Source: Pseudomonas arsenicoxydans
Lineage (GTDB): Bacteria > Pseudomonadota > Gammaproteobacteria > Pseudomonadales > Pseudomonadaceae
NCBI RefSeq assembly: GCF_900103875.1
Contig: NZ_LT629705.1
Span: forward strand, 2,799,001 to 2,863,000
Direction: 5' to 3'
Length of the DNA stretch: 64,000 nucleotides
Shown: positions 34,178 through 45,700 of the stretch, piece after piece
How positions within the stretch are numbered: the first letter of the stretch is position 1
Layout: every line of letters begins with the position of its first letter
The notes under the pieces: model-generated
What the model saw: the letters and a program-made list of their open reading frames with translations, nothing else
Database searches by the model: none
What the model was told of the DNA's origin: nothing
Program-made: the position numbers and the translations under genes

Positions 34178-34233
34178 TGTCGCTCAGCAGTACAGCAGTG
34201 GGCGGCAAACGTCCGGCATGCAGAGGAAAGACT

Positions 34234-34974
34234 GTGGATAAGTACCTTTATGTGGCAATGACCGGCGCCAGCCAGAATGCACTGGCGCAGAAGGCTCATG
34301 CCAACAACCTGGCAAACATCTCCACCAACGGTTTTCAGAAAGACCTGGAACAGGCTCGTTCGATGCCGGTGTTTGGTGACAGCTTTCCGGCGCGTGCCTT
34401 TGCCATGACCGAGCGTCCGGCCACCGACTTCTCGTCAGGTTCGATGGTAGAAACCGGCCGTGATCTGGATGTCGCAGTGACCGGCGACGGCTGGATTGCC
34501 GTGCAAAGCCCTGACGGCAGCGAAAGTTACGTGCGCACCGGTAGCCTGAACGTTGACGCCTTGGGCGTGCTGCGGGCCGGCAACGGTATGCCGGTGATGG
34601 GCAATGGCGGGCCGATCGCCGTGCCGCCCGAGCAGAAAATCGAAGTGGGCGAAGACGGCACGATCAGTATTCGTTCGATGGGTGAGGGCCCGCGGGTAAT
34701 CGCTCAAGTCGACCGTATCAAGCTGGTCAACCCCGACCCGAAGAACATGACCAAAGGCCTGGATGGTTCAATCCACACCAAGGACGGCAAGCCGGCGCAA
34801 GCCGATGCGGGCGTCAAGCTGGTGTCTGGGTTCCTTCAGTCGAGCAACGTCAATGCCGTGGAAGAAATGACTTCGGTGCTGGCCTTGTCGAAGCAGTTCG
34901 AGCTGCACATCAAGATGATGAACACCGCCAAAGACGATGACCAGGCCATGGCTCGGGTCTTGCAGATCAGCTAA
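34234..34974 (+). CDS. flgF: Flagellar basal-body rod protein FlgF
   Basis: A 246-residue rod protein with the flagellar axial N-terminal motif (VDKYLYVAMTGASQNALAQK, then NNLANISTNGFQKD) and C-terminal motif (SSNVNAVEEMTSVLALSKQF). FlgF is part of the proximal rod. The start is a GTG with AGGAAAG upstream; the frame is open much further upstream through the palindromic element, which is non-coding. First gene of flgFGHIJKL. Confidence 0.95.
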   Translation: MDKYLYVAMTGASQNALAQKAHANNLANISTNGFQKDLEQARSMPVFGDSFPARAFAMTERPATDFSSGSMVETGRDLDVAVTGDGWIAVQSPDGSESYVRTGSLNVDALGVLRAGNGMPVMGNGGPIAVPPEQKIEVGEDGTISIRSMGEGPRVIAQVDRIKLVNPDPKNMTKGLDGSIHTKDGKPAQADAGVKLVSGFLQSSNVNAVEEMTSVLALSKQFELHIKMMNTAKDDDQAMARVLQIS

Positions 34975-35020
34975 TTACCAGAACGTCGCGCCGTAAAACA
35001 GGCGCACGAGGAGAATCGAA

Positions 35021-35806
35021 ATGCTTCCGGCTCTATGGGTTGCCAAAACAGGTCTGTCCGCCCAGGACACCAACCTGACCACCATTTCCAACAACCTGGC
35101 GAACGTATCGACCACGGGTTTCAAACGTGATCGCGCCGAGTTCCAGGACTTGCTGTACCAGATCAAACGTCAGCCTGGCGCCCAGTCGACCCAGGACAGC
35201 GCACTGCCGACCGGTCTGCAAGTGGGTACCGGTGTGCGCATTGTCGGCACCCAGAAAAACTTCACCGCCGGCAGCCTGCAGACCACTGAGCAGCCACTCG
35301 ACCTGGCGGTCAATGGTCGCGGTTTCTTCCAGATCCTGCAGCCGGATGGCACCACGTCCTACACCCGTGACGGCACGTTCCACCTCGATTCCAATGGTCA
35401 GGTCGTGAATGCCAGCGGTTTCGCTCTGGAACCGGCGATCGTGGTCCCGAACAACGCCCAGAGTTTTACGGTCGGTACGGACGGCACGGTGTCCATCACC
35501 GTTCCCGGCAACGCGGCCTCTCAGGTGATCGGCAACCTGCAAACCGCCGACTTCATCAACCCGGCCGGTCTGCAAGCGGTCGGTAACAACCTGTTCCTGG
35601 AAACCGCGGCCAGCGGCGCACCACAAGTCGGCACCCCGGGCCTGAACGGTTTCGGTACCACGCTGCAGAACACCCTGGAAGGTTCCAACGTCAGCACCGT
35701 TGAAGAGATGGTCAACATGATCACCACTCAGCGCGCTTACGAGATGAACTCCAAGGTGATCTCCACCGCCGACCAGATGCTCTCGTTCGTAACGCAGAAT
35801 CTGTAA
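35021..35806 (+). CDS. flgG: Flagellar distal rod protein FlgG
   Basis: The 261-residue protein begins MLPALWVAKTGLSAQDTNLT and has NNLANVSTTGFKRDRAEFQD, LAVNGRGFFQI and C-terminal GSNVSTVEEMVNMITTQRAY, all typical of FlgG, the distal rod. GAGGAG precedes the start. A short hairpin (GGCGGC/GCCGCC, 35819–35835) lies between it and flgH. Confidence 0.97.
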   Translation: MLPALWVAKTGLSAQDTNLTTISNNLANVSTTGFKRDRAEFQDLLYQIKRQPGAQSTQDSALPTGLQVGTGVRIVGTQKNFTAGSLQTTEQPLDLAVNGRGFFQILQPDGTTSYTRDGTFHLDSNGQVVNASGFALEPAIVVPNNAQSFTVGTDGTVSITVPGNAASQVIGNLQTADFINPAGLQAVGNNLFLETAASGAPQVGTPGLNGFGTTLQNTLEGSNVSTVEEMVNMITTQRAYEMNSKVISTADQMLSFVTQNL

Positions 35807-35857
35807 TCAAGTCTATGAGGCGGCATGAAGCCGCCTGCAGCACCGTGAGGTAGGGTC

Positions 35858-36553
35858 ATGAATCGCTTTGTATCTGTTCTGGCACTGAGTGGGGTGGTCT
35901 CGCTTGCAGGCTGCGTCGCGCCGACGCCCAAGCCCAATGACCCTTATTACGCCCCGGTGTTGCCGCGCACGCCGTTGCCGGCTGCCGCCAACAATGGCTC
36001 GATCTATCAGGCCGGTTTCGAACAAAACCTGTACAGCGACCGCAAGGCGTTCCGGGTCGGTGACATCATCACCATCACCCTGAACGAGAAGACCCAGGCC
36101 AGCAAGAACGCCAACTCCCAGGTCGGCAAGACCAGCAAGACCAGCATTGGCCTGTCCTCATTGTTTGGCAGTACGCCCAACACGAATAACCCGCTCGGCA
36201 GCGGCGATCTGAGTCTGGATGCCAGCTACAACGGCGACCGCGCAACCAAGGGCGATAGCAAGGCCGGGCAGGGCAACAGCCTCACCGGTTCGATCACCGT
36301 GACCGTCGCCGACGTGTTGCCCAACGGGATCATTGCGGTGCGCGGCGAGAAGTGGATGACCCTCAATACCGGTGATGAGCTGGTGCGGATTGCCGGCCTG
36401 GTTCGCGCCGATGACATCGCCACCGATAACACGGTTTCGTCGACGCGCATTGCCGATGCGCGTATCACCTACTCGGGCACCGGTTCGTTTGCCGATGCGA
36501 GTCAGCCAGGCTGGTTCGACCGTTTCTTCCTCAGCCCGCTGTTCCCTTTCTAG
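35858..36553 (+). CDS. flgH: Flagellar L-ring lipoprotein FlgH
   Basis: The 231-residue protein has a lipoprotein signal ending LAGC (lipobox, Cys about 19), followed by the FlgH core [38 protein letters not shown] and IRPDDI-like [20 protein letters not shown]. It forms the outer-membrane L ring. Confidence 0.97.
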   Translation: MNRFVSVLALSGVVSLAGCVAPTPKPNDPYYAPVLPRTPLPAAANNGSIYQAGFEQNLYSDRKAFRVGDIITITLNEKTQASKNANSQVGKTSKTSIGLSSLFGSTPNTNNPLGSGDLSLDASYNGDRATKGDSKAGQGNSLTGSITVTVADVLPNGIIAVRGEKWMTLNTGDELVRIAGLVRADDIATDNTVSSTRIADARITYSGTGSFADASQPGWFDRFFLSPLFPF

Positions 36554-36562
36554 GTGGCTACG

Positions 36563-37669
36563 TTGAACTTCAAAAGTCTCATGGTGGCCGCTCTGTTGCT
36601 GTCCGCAGCCTTCAACGCTCAAGCTGAGCGTCTGAAGGATATCGCCAGCATTTCCGGCGTGCGGACCAACCAATTGATCGGTTACGGCCTGGTGGTCGGG
36701 CTTAACGGCACCGGCGACCAGACGACCCAGACCCCGTTCACCCTGCAGACCTTCAACAACATGCTCTCGCAGTTCGGCATCAAGGTGCCGCCAGGTTCGG
36801 GCAACGTACAACTGAAGAACGTCGCAGCGGTGTCGATCAGTGCTGAATTGCCGGCGTTTGCCAAGCCGGGTCAACAGGTCGACATCACCGTTTCTTCCAT
36901 CGGTAACTCCAAAAGCCTGCGCGGTGGCACCTTGCTGCTGACACCGCTCAAGGGTATCGATGGCAACGTCTACGCCATCGCCCAGGGCAACCTGGTGGTC
37001 GGCGGTTTCGATGCGGAAGGTCGTGACGGTTCGAAGATCACCGTCAACGTTCCGTCGGCGGGTCGTATCCCGGGTGGTGCGTCGGTCGAGCGTTCAGTTC
37101 CAAGCGGTTTCAACCAGGGCAACAGCCTGACCCTGAACCTCAACCGTTCGGACTTCACCACCGCCAAGCGCGTGGTCGACAAGATCAACGATATGCTCGG
37201 CCCTGGCGTTGCCCAGGCCATCGACGGCGGCTCAATTCGCGTCACGGCGCCTTTGGACCCGAGTCAGCGGGTCGACTATCTGTCGATTCTTGAAAACCTT
37301 GAAGTCGATCCGGGCCAGGCGGTGGCGAAAGTCATCATCAACTCCCGTACCGGCACCATCGTCATTGGCCAGAACGTGAAAGTGTCCCCGGCCGCCGTGA
37401 CCCACGGCAGCCTGACCGTGACCATTACCGAAGACCCGATCGTCAGCCAGCCTGGCCCTTTGTCCAACGGACAGACAGCCGTCGTGCCGCGCTCGCGGGT
37501 CAACGCCCAGCAGGAAGCCAAGCCGATGTTCAAGTTCGGCCCGGGCACCACCCTCGACGAAATCGTGCGTGCGGTGAACCAGGTCGGCGCGGCGCCGGGT
37601 GATTTGATGGCCATCCTCGAAGCACTGAAACAGGCCGGCGCGCTGCAAGCCGACCTGATCGTGATCTGA
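36563..37669 (+). CDS. flgI: Flagellar P-ring protein FlgI
   Basis: A 368-residue protein with signal peptide ([17 protein letters not shown]) and the FlgI core [29 protein letters not shown] and VVPRSRVN. It forms the periplasmic P ring. The start is uncertain: I take TTG at 36563, which has AGGTGG 6 nt upstream; a GTG at 36554, right after the flgH stop, would add three residues without a ribosome site. Confidence 0.95.
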   Translation: MNFKSLMVAALLLSAAFNAQAERLKDIASISGVRTNQLIGYGLVVGLNGTGDQTTQTPFTLQTFNNMLSQFGIKVPPGSGNVQLKNVAAVSISAELPAFAKPGQQVDITVSSIGNSKSLRGGTLLLTPLKGIDGNVYAIAQGNLVVGGFDAEGRDGSKITVNVPSAGRIPGGASVERSVPSGFNQGNSLTLNLNRSDFTTAKRVVDKINDMLGPGVAQAIDGGSIRVTAPLDPSQRVDYLSILENLEVDPGQAVAKVIINSRTGTIVIGQNVKVSPAAVTHGSLTVTITEDPIVSQPGPLSNGQTAVVPRSRVNAQQEAKPMFKFGPGTTLDEIVRAVNQVGAAPGDLMAILEALKQAGALQADLIVI

Positions 37670-37680
37670 GGACAGCGACC

Positions 37681-38973
37681 ATGGACATGCGCAAGGCCGG
37701 CACACTCAGCACCAGTGATTCGGGGTCTTACTCGGACCTCAATCGCCTGAACCAGCTCAAGGTCGGCGACAAGAACAGCGACGGCAATATGCGTAAGGTC
37801 GCGCAGGAGTTCGAATCGCTGTTTCTCGGTGAAATGCTCAAGTCCATGCGTTCGGCCACCGAAGCGCTGGGCAAGGACAACCCGCTCAACACGCCGGCCG
37901 CCAAGCAATACCAGGAAATGTACGACCAGCAATTAGCGGTTTCCATGTCCCGCGAAGGCGGGGGTATTGGTCTGGCGGATGTGCTGATGCGGCAGATGTC
38001 GAAGAACAAACCGCTGGCGCCAGGTGAGGCTGAGGCTGCATCTGCGGCGAAACAGGCGGCGGCGAAAGCGGCCGTCCAAACCCCGATAGACGCAGGCACG
38101 ACGGGCACCAATGGTCCGTTGTCGCGCCTCAATGGTCAGCGTCCGTTGTGGGCGTCGCGCTCGGGCAGGGTGCCGATGCACACCGCCGATCACACTAATG
38201 ATGTGGCGATGCTCAATCAGCGGCGCCTGGCGCTGCCGCCGAAACTGGCGGACCGTTTGCTCGCCGGGCTGGTGCCGTCGGTCACGAACACTGCGGCCAC
38301 TGCCGTGACCGCGCAGACCCGGATCCAGTTGCCGCAGAACGCCAAGACTGGCGCCGGCCCGCTGTTCAACGGCGATTGGCTGGCCTCGCAGACGGACACA
38401 TCGTCAAAGGGGCAGATGCAGATTTATGGTCGCGCCATGGCGCAGATTCCTTTGGCTCCCGCGAAAAAAGCCTTCAGCTCCGCCGACGAATTCGTCAACA
38501 CCATGTTGCCGCTGGCCAAGGAAGCCGCCGACCGCATTGGCGTCGATCCACGTTACCTGGTGGCTCAGGCCGCACTGGAAACCGGCTGGGGCAAATCGGT
38601 CATGCGCGCCCAGGATGGCAGCAGCAGCCACAACCTGTTCGGCATCAAGGCCGGCACCAGCTGGAAGGGGGATTCGGCGCGAGCGATCACCAGCGAATTC
38701 CGCAATGGCGAGATGGTCAAGGAGACGGCCGAGTTCCGTTCCTACGATTCGTACAAAGACAGCTTCCATGACCTGGTGACTTTGCTGCAGACCAATAATC
38801 GCTATCAAGATGTGGTGAAGTCTGCCGATAACCCAGAACAGTTTGTACGCGAGTTGCAGAAAGCCGGGTATGCAACCGACCCGGCCTACGCGAGCAAGAT
38901 TTCGCAGATAGCCAAGCAGATGACGAGTTACCAAAACTACGCTGCGGCGGGCGCTACCACCACGCCTTTATAG
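37681..38973 (+). CDS. flgJ: Flagellum-specific muramidase and rod-cap FlgJ
   Basis: The 430-residue protein combines an N-terminal rod-binding domain (VAQEFESLFLGEMLKSMRSA, residues about 40–60) and a C-terminal GH73 N-acetylglucosaminidase domain (LVAQAALETGWGKSVM with the catalytic Glu, NLFGIKAG, AYASKISQIAKQM). Between them is a long Ala/Lys linker. It caps and digests peptidoglycan for rod growth. Confidence 0.96.
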   Translation: MDMRKAGTLSTSDSGSYSDLNRLNQLKVGDKNSDGNMRKVAQEFESLFLGEMLKSMRSATEALGKDNPLNTPAAKQYQEMYDQQLAVSMSREGGGIGLADVLMRQMSKNKPLAPGEAEAASAAKQAAAKAAVQTPIDAGTTGTNGPLSRLNGQRPLWASRSGRVPMHTADHTNDVAMLNQRRLALPPKLADRLLAGLVPSVTNTAATAVTAQTRIQLPQNAKTGAGPLFNGDWLASQTDTSSKGQMQIYGRAMAQIPLAPAKKAFSSADEFVNTMLPLAKEAADRIGVDPRYLVAQAALETGWGKSVMRAQDGSSSHNLFGIKAGTSWKGDSARAITSEFRNGEMVKETAEFRSYDSYKDSFHDLVTLLQTNNRYQDVVKSADNPEQFVRELQKAGYATDPAYASKISQIAKQMTSYQNYAAAGATTTPL

Positions 38974-38996
38974 GCACAAGGCATAAGGTCTGAACC

Positions 38997-41036
38997 ATGA
39001 GTTTGCTCAATATCGGGATGTCGGGTCTGGCGGCTAGCCAATCCTCCTTGTCTGTGACAGGCAACAACATTGCCAACGTCGACACCGCCGGTTATTCGCG
39101 TCAGCAAACCGTGCAGAGCACCAAGGCTTCGCAGCAGTTCGGTAATGTGTTTATCGGCACCGGGACGACCCTGGCGGACGTTCGCCGGGTATACAACTCC
39201 TACCTCGATGCTCAGTTGCGCACCGCCACTTCACTCAACAGTGAAGCCTCGTCGTACCAGGCTCAGGCCACTCCGCTGGACGCCACGCTGTCGGATACCA
39301 ACACCGGGTTGACCGGCGTTCTGCAAAAATTCTTCACCTCCCTGCAGGGTGTTTCGTCATCGGCAACCGACGATACGTCGCGCCAGTCGGTGTTGACCGG
39401 CGCCCAGGCGTTGAGCAATCGCTTCAACACCGTCGCCAAGCAATTGAACGACCAGAACACCACCCTCAATGGCAGCCTGTCCGACATGGCGACCAAGGTG
39501 AACAAGCTGGCCACGTCGATTGCATCGCTCAACCAGAAAATTGGTGAGGTTTCCACCAGCGGCGGTCAGCCGAACGACTTGCTCGACAGCCGTAACGAAG
39601 CGGTACGTCAGCTGTCCGAGCTGGTCGGCGCCCAAGTGGTCGAGCGCGGCACCAGCTACGACATATACGTCGGCAGCGGCCAGCCGTTGGTGATCGGCAA
39701 CACCACCAACACCCTGGGCACCGTGCCGAGCAAAGACGATCCGTCGCGCATGGCGCTGCAAATGGATCGCGGCTCCAGCACCATCGACATCACGTCGGTG
39801 GTCAGTGGTGGCGAAATCGGCGGCCTGCTCACCTATCGCAAGGAAGTGCTCGACCCGTCGCTCAACGAGCTGGGGCGTGTGGCCCTGGTGATGGCTGACC
39901 AGATCAACAGTCAGCAGGCGCAGGGCATCGACAAGAACGGTGAATTCGGCGCGGCGATTTTCAACAACATCAACAGCGCCGCACTGATCAGCCAGCGCAG
40001 CATTGGTCAGGCGGGTAACAGCGCAGGCTCGGGCAACCTCGATGTCACCATCAAGGACACCGGCAAGCTGACCACCAGCGATTATCAGGTGACGTTCACC
40101 ACCGCAACCGACTACACCGTCAAGCGTTCTGACGGCACCGCCATGGGCGCCTTCAGCACCTTGACCACGCCGCCTCCGGTGATCGATGGTTTCAGCCTGT
40201 CACTGAACGGCGGAGCCCTGAGCGCTGGCGACAGCTTCAAGGTGACCCCGACTCGCGGTGCCGCAGCCAGCATCCAGACGGTCCTGACTGACCCGAAAAA
40301 GATCGCGGCGGCAGCGCCATTGAGCGGTGTGGCCAGCTCCAAAGCCTCGGGCACTTACACCCAGCCGACGCTGACCAGCACGCTGGACATCTACAGCCCG
40401 GCGGCTCAGGCCGACATGCAGACGGGGCTCAAGTACTCGACGCCAGTGAAGGTGACGTTCGGTTCCCCGAGCGGTGGCAGCCAGACTTACAACCTGAGTG
40501 ACGCCCAAGGCAACCCGTTGGGTAGCGGCACCATTGTTCCGGGTCAGAACAACACCTTGAACCTGACCGTGCCCATGATCGATGCCAGCGGCAACCCGAT
40601 CATGGGCGGCGCTCCGCCGGTGCAGAAAACCTTCACCGTGCAAACCACGGTGGGTGGTTCGCCAGCCAACGGCGAAAGCTTCTCGATCTCCCTGACCGGT
40701 GCGGCATCCTCGGACAACCGCAACGCTCAAGCGCTGGTCGGTTTGCAAACCAAACAGACCGTGGACACCGGTTCGGCGAGCAAGGGCATCAGCCTGACCG
40801 ACGCCTACAACACGCTGGTGACCAACGTCGGGACCAAAGCCGCTCAAGGCAAGTCTGACAGTGCCGCCACCACAGCGATCCTGGCCCAGGCCAAGGGCGC
40901 CCGTGATTCCCTGTCCGGGGTCGACCTGGATGAGGAAACCGGCAACCTCGTCAAATACCAGCAGTACTACACCGCGTCTTCGCAGATCATCAAGGCTGCG
41001 CAGGAAATTTTCAGCACGCTGATCAACAGCCTTTAA
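38997..41036 (+). CDS. flgK: Flagellar hook-associated protein 1 FlgK
   Basis: The 679-residue protein has the N-terminal axial motif (MSLLNIGMSGLAASQSSLSV, GNNIANVDTAGYSRQQTVQS) and C-terminal GVDLDEETGNLVKYQQYYTA. It joins hook and filament. A variable Ser/Thr/Gly-rich domain fills about residues 330–590, usual for this exposed region. Confidence 0.97.
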   Translation: MSLLNIGMSGLAASQSSLSVTGNNIANVDTAGYSRQQTVQSTKASQQFGNVFIGTGTTLADVRRVYNSYLDAQLRTATSLNSEASSYQAQATPLDATLSDTNTGLTGVLQKFFTSLQGVSSSATDDTSRQSVLTGAQALSNRFNTVAKQLNDQNTTLNGSLSDMATKVNKLATSIASLNQKIGEVSTSGGQPNDLLDSRNEAVRQLSELVGAQVVERGTSYDIYVGSGQPLVIGNTTNTLGTVPSKDDPSRMALQMDRGSSTIDITSVVSGGEIGGLLTYRKEVLDPSLNELGRVALVMADQINSQQAQGIDKNGEFGAAIFNNINSAALISQRSIGQAGNSAGSGNLDVTIKDTGKLTTSDYQVTFTTATDYTVKRSDGTAMGAFSTLTTPPPVIDGFSLSLNGGALSAGDSFKVTPTRGAAASIQTVLTDPKKIAAAAPLSGVASSKASGTYTQPTLTSTLDIYSPAAQADMQTGLKYSTPVKVTFGSPSGGSQTYNLSDAQGNPLGSGTIVPGQNNTLNLTVPMIDASGNPIMGGAPPVQKTFTVQTTVGGSPANGESFSISLTGAASSDNRNAQALVGLQTKQTVDTGSASKGISLTDAYNTLVTNVGTKAAQGKSDSAATTAILAQAKGARDSLSGVDLDEETGNLVKYQQYYTASSQIIKAAQEIFSTLINSL

Positions 41037-41049
41037 GGAGTCGTAATTC

Positions 41050-42627
41050 ATGCGCATTTCTACCGCCCAGTATTACGAGACAACCGCTGCCAACTATCAG
41101 CGCAACTTCAACAAGGCGATCGCGACCAGCAATGAAGCCAGCAGCCTGACGCGCGTCAACACCGCCGCTGATGATCCGGTCGGTGCCGGTCGTTTGCTGC
41201 AGCTCGGTCAGCAGAGCGCAATGCTGGATCAGTACAACGGCAACATCAGTTCGACCAAGAGTTCATTGAGCCTGCAGGAAACCACCCTGGATTCCATTGG
41301 CACCGCCTTGCAGCGCGCCAAGGAAATCGCCCTCAGTGCCAACAACGGCATCGCCACTGACAACGACCGTAAAGCGTACGCCTCGGAATTGGGCCAGATC
41401 CAGCAACAGGTGCTCGGCCTGATGAACTCCAAGGATGCCTCCGGCAACTTCCTGTTCTCCGGTTCGAAAACCGACACCCCGCCTTATTCACAGAATTCCG
41501 ACGGCACCTACACCTACAACGGTGACCAGACCAGCATCAATCTGGGCATCGGCGATGGTTTGTCGGTGGCGACCAACACCACTGGCTGGGATGCGTTCCA
41601 GCAGACCATCAATACCAGCCGCACCCAGGCCACCATGACCGCTCCGGCGGTGGATGATGGTCGGGTGGTCCTGTCCAATGGTCAGGTCAGCAACAGCGCA
41701 ACCTACGACGCCAAGTTCGCCAGCGGCCAGCCGTACACGGTTACCTTCCTGAGCAGCACCCAGCTGAAGATCACCGATGGGTTGGGCAACGACGTAACGA
41801 CCGAGGCCAGCCAGAACGGCGCGTTCAGCAACAGCAACGGCGCCAACCAGGTGGTCAACTTTCGGGGTGTCGACCTGAACTTGAACATCAACCTCAAGTC
41901 GGGCGATGTGCCGGACACCGTGATTGCCGGTCACACCTTCCAGTTGTCGGCCTCGCCGGACTCGTTCAACGCCACGCGCAGCGCCGGCAACGCGTCCACA
42001 ACGGTCATCACAGGTTCCGCCATCACCAACCCTGCGGCCTACAACGCTGCGTTCCCGACGGGTGGGGCGGTCCTCAAGTTCACCAGCGCCACGGCCTTCG
42101 ATCTGTACGCTGCACCGGTGACCGCCGACAGTCGCCCCGTGTCTTCGGGCGCCGTGGTGGCCGGTCCTCCGTCGACGGCCACTGCTGCGGGCGTGACATT
42201 CACCCTGGGCGGTGGTGCACCTGCCGCCAACGATCAGTTCGCGGTCCAGTCCAACGATCACCAGACCCAGAACGTGCTCGACACGTTGGGCAAGATGATC
42301 AGCGCCATGAGCGCGCCGGTCGATGGCAACACGAACGCCAAGCAGCAATTCCAGGCGGCTATGGATTCGGGCCTCGCGAATCTGGAGAGCGCCAGCAACC
42401 AATTGGGTTCGGCCATCACGTCGATCGGTGCGCGCGGTCAGTCGCTGGACGATCAGTCCACCACTAACCAGAGCCTGGGTCTGGCGAACACGTCGACCCA
42501 GTCGTCGATTCGTGATTCCGACCCTGCCGAAGTCATGACGCGCCTGACTCTGCAGCAGACCATGCTGCAAGCCGCGCAACTGGCGTTCAGCAAGATCACT
42601 TCGCTGGGGCTGTTCAACAAAATCTGA
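41050..42627 (+). CDS. flgL: Flagellar hook-associated protein 3 FlgL
   Basis: The 525-residue protein starts MRISTAQYYETTAANYQRNF and ends with the flagellin-like RDSDPAEVMTRLTLQQTMLQ and SLGLFNKI. It links FlgK to the filament. Its central part (about 180–420) is longer than in minimal FlgL proteins and rich in Thr/Ser/Asn, a possible site for glycans (inference). It ends the flg operon; 116 nt without a gene follow, containing a short GCTCGC/GCGAGC hairpin. Confidence 0.96.
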   Translation: MRISTAQYYETTAANYQRNFNKAIATSNEASSLTRVNTAADDPVGAGRLLQLGQQSAMLDQYNGNISSTKSSLSLQETTLDSIGTALQRAKEIALSANNGIATDNDRKAYASELGQIQQQVLGLMNSKDASGNFLFSGSKTDTPPYSQNSDGTYTYNGDQTSINLGIGDGLSVATNTTGWDAFQQTINTSRTQATMTAPAVDDGRVVLSNGQVSNSATYDAKFASGQPYTVTFLSSTQLKITDGLGNDVTTEASQNGAFSNSNGANQVVNFRGVDLNLNINLKSGDVPDTVIAGHTFQLSASPDSFNATRSAGNASTTVITGSAITNPAAYNAAFPTGGAVLKFTSATAFDLYAAPVTADSRPVSSGAVVAGPPSTATAAGVTFTLGGGAPAANDQFAVQSNDHQTQNVLDTLGKMISAMSAPVDGNTNAKQQFQAAMDSGLANLESASNQLGSAITSIGARGQSLDDQSTTNQSLGLANTSTQSSIRDSDPAEVMTRLTLQQTMLQAAQLAFSKITSLGLFNKI

Positions 42628-42743
42628 CGGCAGCCGGGCGCGCAAGCGTCCGGTGACCGCTGACCCTCCCATATCTACTGTCTTTTTCCGCGGTTCCAAG
42701 GGCTCGCTTTTCCGGGCGAGCTCTCGCCGCCTGCGAGTCCGCC

Positions 42744-45700
42744 GTGAATTCACTCCCTCTTGTCAGCCTTGTCATTCCTGCCTTCAATCCGCGCTTTTTT
42801 GGTCGGGCGTTGCACAGTGCCGTGAGCCAGGGCTATGGCAATCTCGAGGTCATTGTTTGCGACGATAGCCGTGGCACTGAAATCGAAGAGATGGTCGATT
42901 CGTTGAGCGGGCAGACGGATGTCGTCGTGCGCTATGTGCGCAATCCCCGCACGCTCGGACTGGTGGGAAACCTGCAAGTCTGCCTGGAAGAAGCGCAAGG
43001 CGAGTTCATCAAGTTTCTTTGCGATGATGACCAATTGTTCGCTACGTGCCTTGAGCGTCAGGCACAAGTGCTCATCGATCGTGAAGATGTGAATCTGGTA
43101 CTGGCCCAGCGGTTGTTCTGGGATGCCGATGATTTGCCTTTGCCTTCGCGGCTTGAAAACACACCGCTTTCCCCGGTGTGCGGGCTGTTCAAGGGTGAAG
43201 ACCTGCTGGCGATCTTCGAGAATTTCCCGGTCAATATCCTCGGCGGTTTCAGCAATGCCATGTTCCGTCGTGCCGATGTGCTGGAGTTGTTGCCGGCCTT
43301 GACTCAACCCGGTCATTGTTTTGTCGCGACCCTGGATTTCGCCTTGTACATGTGCCTGCTGCGGCGCGGCAATCTGGTGGTGTCCAATCATGTGTTGAGT
43401 GTCGAGCGCCTGTACCCGGAGCGTTTGAGCGGTCAACAATCGATGAAGGATTCGGTCGAGGCCGAGCGGCAATGGCTGTTGCAGATGCTCAAGGCCCGCA
43501 GCGGCGAATCCGCGCCAGCGCCGGGTTGGGTTCGCTACCTGCCGTTGACCAAGGCCGACGAGTTGCCTCGGGTTTGGGAAGAGTTACCGCTGAGCCGAAC
43601 CCTGGGTACCAAACAGACCACCCAGGACTGGCATGTCGGCATCGCCAGTGTCAGTTTCTCCGAGCTGTACGCCCAGTGGCTGGCGTGCCGCTGCCTCACG
43701 GACGGTCAGCGCACATTGTTGCCCGAAACATTGGTGAGCTGGCCGCGCACGCCAAAAATCGTCCCGATCATTATTGATGAGCAGGGCAGCCGCTCAGCGC
43801 TGGACCAAACGTTGCAAACCCTGGCCGCGCAAGACTATCCACCTGAACTGACACTGGTGTTGTCCTCGGCGTGCATGGAAGCCGAACTGGATGAGCGGAT
43901 TTTCCGTTTGCCGCTGCAAGATGACTGGCAGCAGCAAATCAATGATCTGTTGCCACAACTGGACGGGGCCGACTGGTTCTACCTGCTGCGTGCCGGCGAT
44001 CGCTTGGTGGCGCCGGCCTTGCTGGTAATGGCTGAGCGGATTGCCCTTTCGCGCACGCTGAAATGCCTGTACAGCGATGAAGGTGGCCTGCGGCAGGGCG
44101 AGTCGGCCGAGCCGGCGTTCAAGCCAGACTTTAACCTGGACTTGATGCGCAGCTACCCCTATGTGGGACGAGCGCTGGCGTTTGACCGTGAAGCGTTCCT
44201 GGCGTTGGGCGGTTTTGATTCCGTCTTTGGCGAACTGGCCCCTCACGATGTGCTCTGGCGTCTGGTCGAGAATGACGGCCCGCAAGTGATCGGACACGTT
44301 GCCGAAATCCTCCTGGAGTCGCCGTTCGACCTTGCCAAGTGGCTGTCCCAGTCTGAAGTGGTCAATAACAACCCGCTGTTGCTGCAAGCGCACCTGGACC
44401 GCATGGGCATCGCACATGTTATTCGCGACGCGGGTTCGACGTTGCTTAACCGGGTTGACTATCACCATGAGGGTCGTCCGTTAGTGTCGATCGTCATCGT
44501 TGGCAAGGATCAGACCATCGCCATGCAGCGCTGTGTGGAGAGCCTGCTGGAAAAAACCGCCTACAGCGAATATGAGTTGCTGCTTGTCGACAACGGTAGC
44601 GAAAGCGCCGAGGCCCACGCGTGGCTGACGGGTATGGCGCAGTTGGGCAGCGAGCGGATTCGTGTGTTGACGTATCCACAGCAAGGCAATGGCGCGGCGG
44701 TGCGCAACTTCGCCGTGAAGCAGGCTGTTGGCGACTACGTGCTGATGCTTAACCCATACACCGTGATCACTCAGAGCGACTGGCTGGATGAATTGCTCAA
44801 TCACGCACAACGACCGGAAGTCGGCGTGGTGGGGGCGAAGGTGTTCAACCCGGATGGACGGGTCCTGCACGCGGGCCTGATTCTTGGTTTGCAAGGGCCG
44901 GCAGGCGTGCCGTTTTACGGCGAATCGCTGAACGCTGCGGGTTATATGTATCGCCTGCAGGTGGTCCATGACTTGAGTGCCGTCGGCGCTGATTGCCTGA
45001 TGATCCGCAAAGCCGTATTTGACGCGGTCGGTGGCCTTGACGAGCAGAACCTGGGCCAGAGCCTCAACGAAGTGGACCTGTGCCTGCGTGTGGGTCAGGA
45101 CGGTTATCTGGTGGTTTGGACACCCTTTGCCAAACTGGCCCTGGGCGCCCAGCCAGCAGTAACGTTGTCAGAGGCCGAACAGGCCTCGCGCAGCCAGGAA
45201 CAGGAAGTGTTTTATAAACGCTGGCTGCCCATCGTTGCTCGCGATCCGGCCTACAACGTCAATTTGTCGTTGCACGGGTTGGGCGGCTCGAGCTTCAGCC
45301 TTGAGCCGGGCCTGCGTGCCGGCTGGAGCCCGTTCTCGAAATCTCAGTTGCCGACAATTCTTGCACTGCCGGTCAATGCCTCGGCCATTGGTCACTACCG
45401 CGTGACGCAGCCCTTGATCGAACTGGAAGCGGCGGGCAGGGCTCACGGACGTATTCACTACAACTTGCCGTCGATCATTGAGGTCGAGCGTCAGTCACCT
45501 GACGTGATCATCCTGCAGGGTCGTTACTCCGAAGGACCGATCAACGAGATTCCGGGCCTGATAACCTATTCCAGTGCTCGACGGATTTACGAGCTGGATG
45601 ACTATGTCATCAACGTCCCCCATCGCAATGCGCATATCCGCAACATGCCGGGCAAGGACGAGATGGAGAAATTGGTACGGCGCGCGATCGGCATGTGCGA

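Noticed and set aside
33914..34233. Upstream extension of flgF into the palindromic element
   Set aside because: The frame is open, but the family N-terminus begins at the GTG at 34234, which has AGGAAAG; the upstream part crosses the repeat and the sigma-54 promoter.
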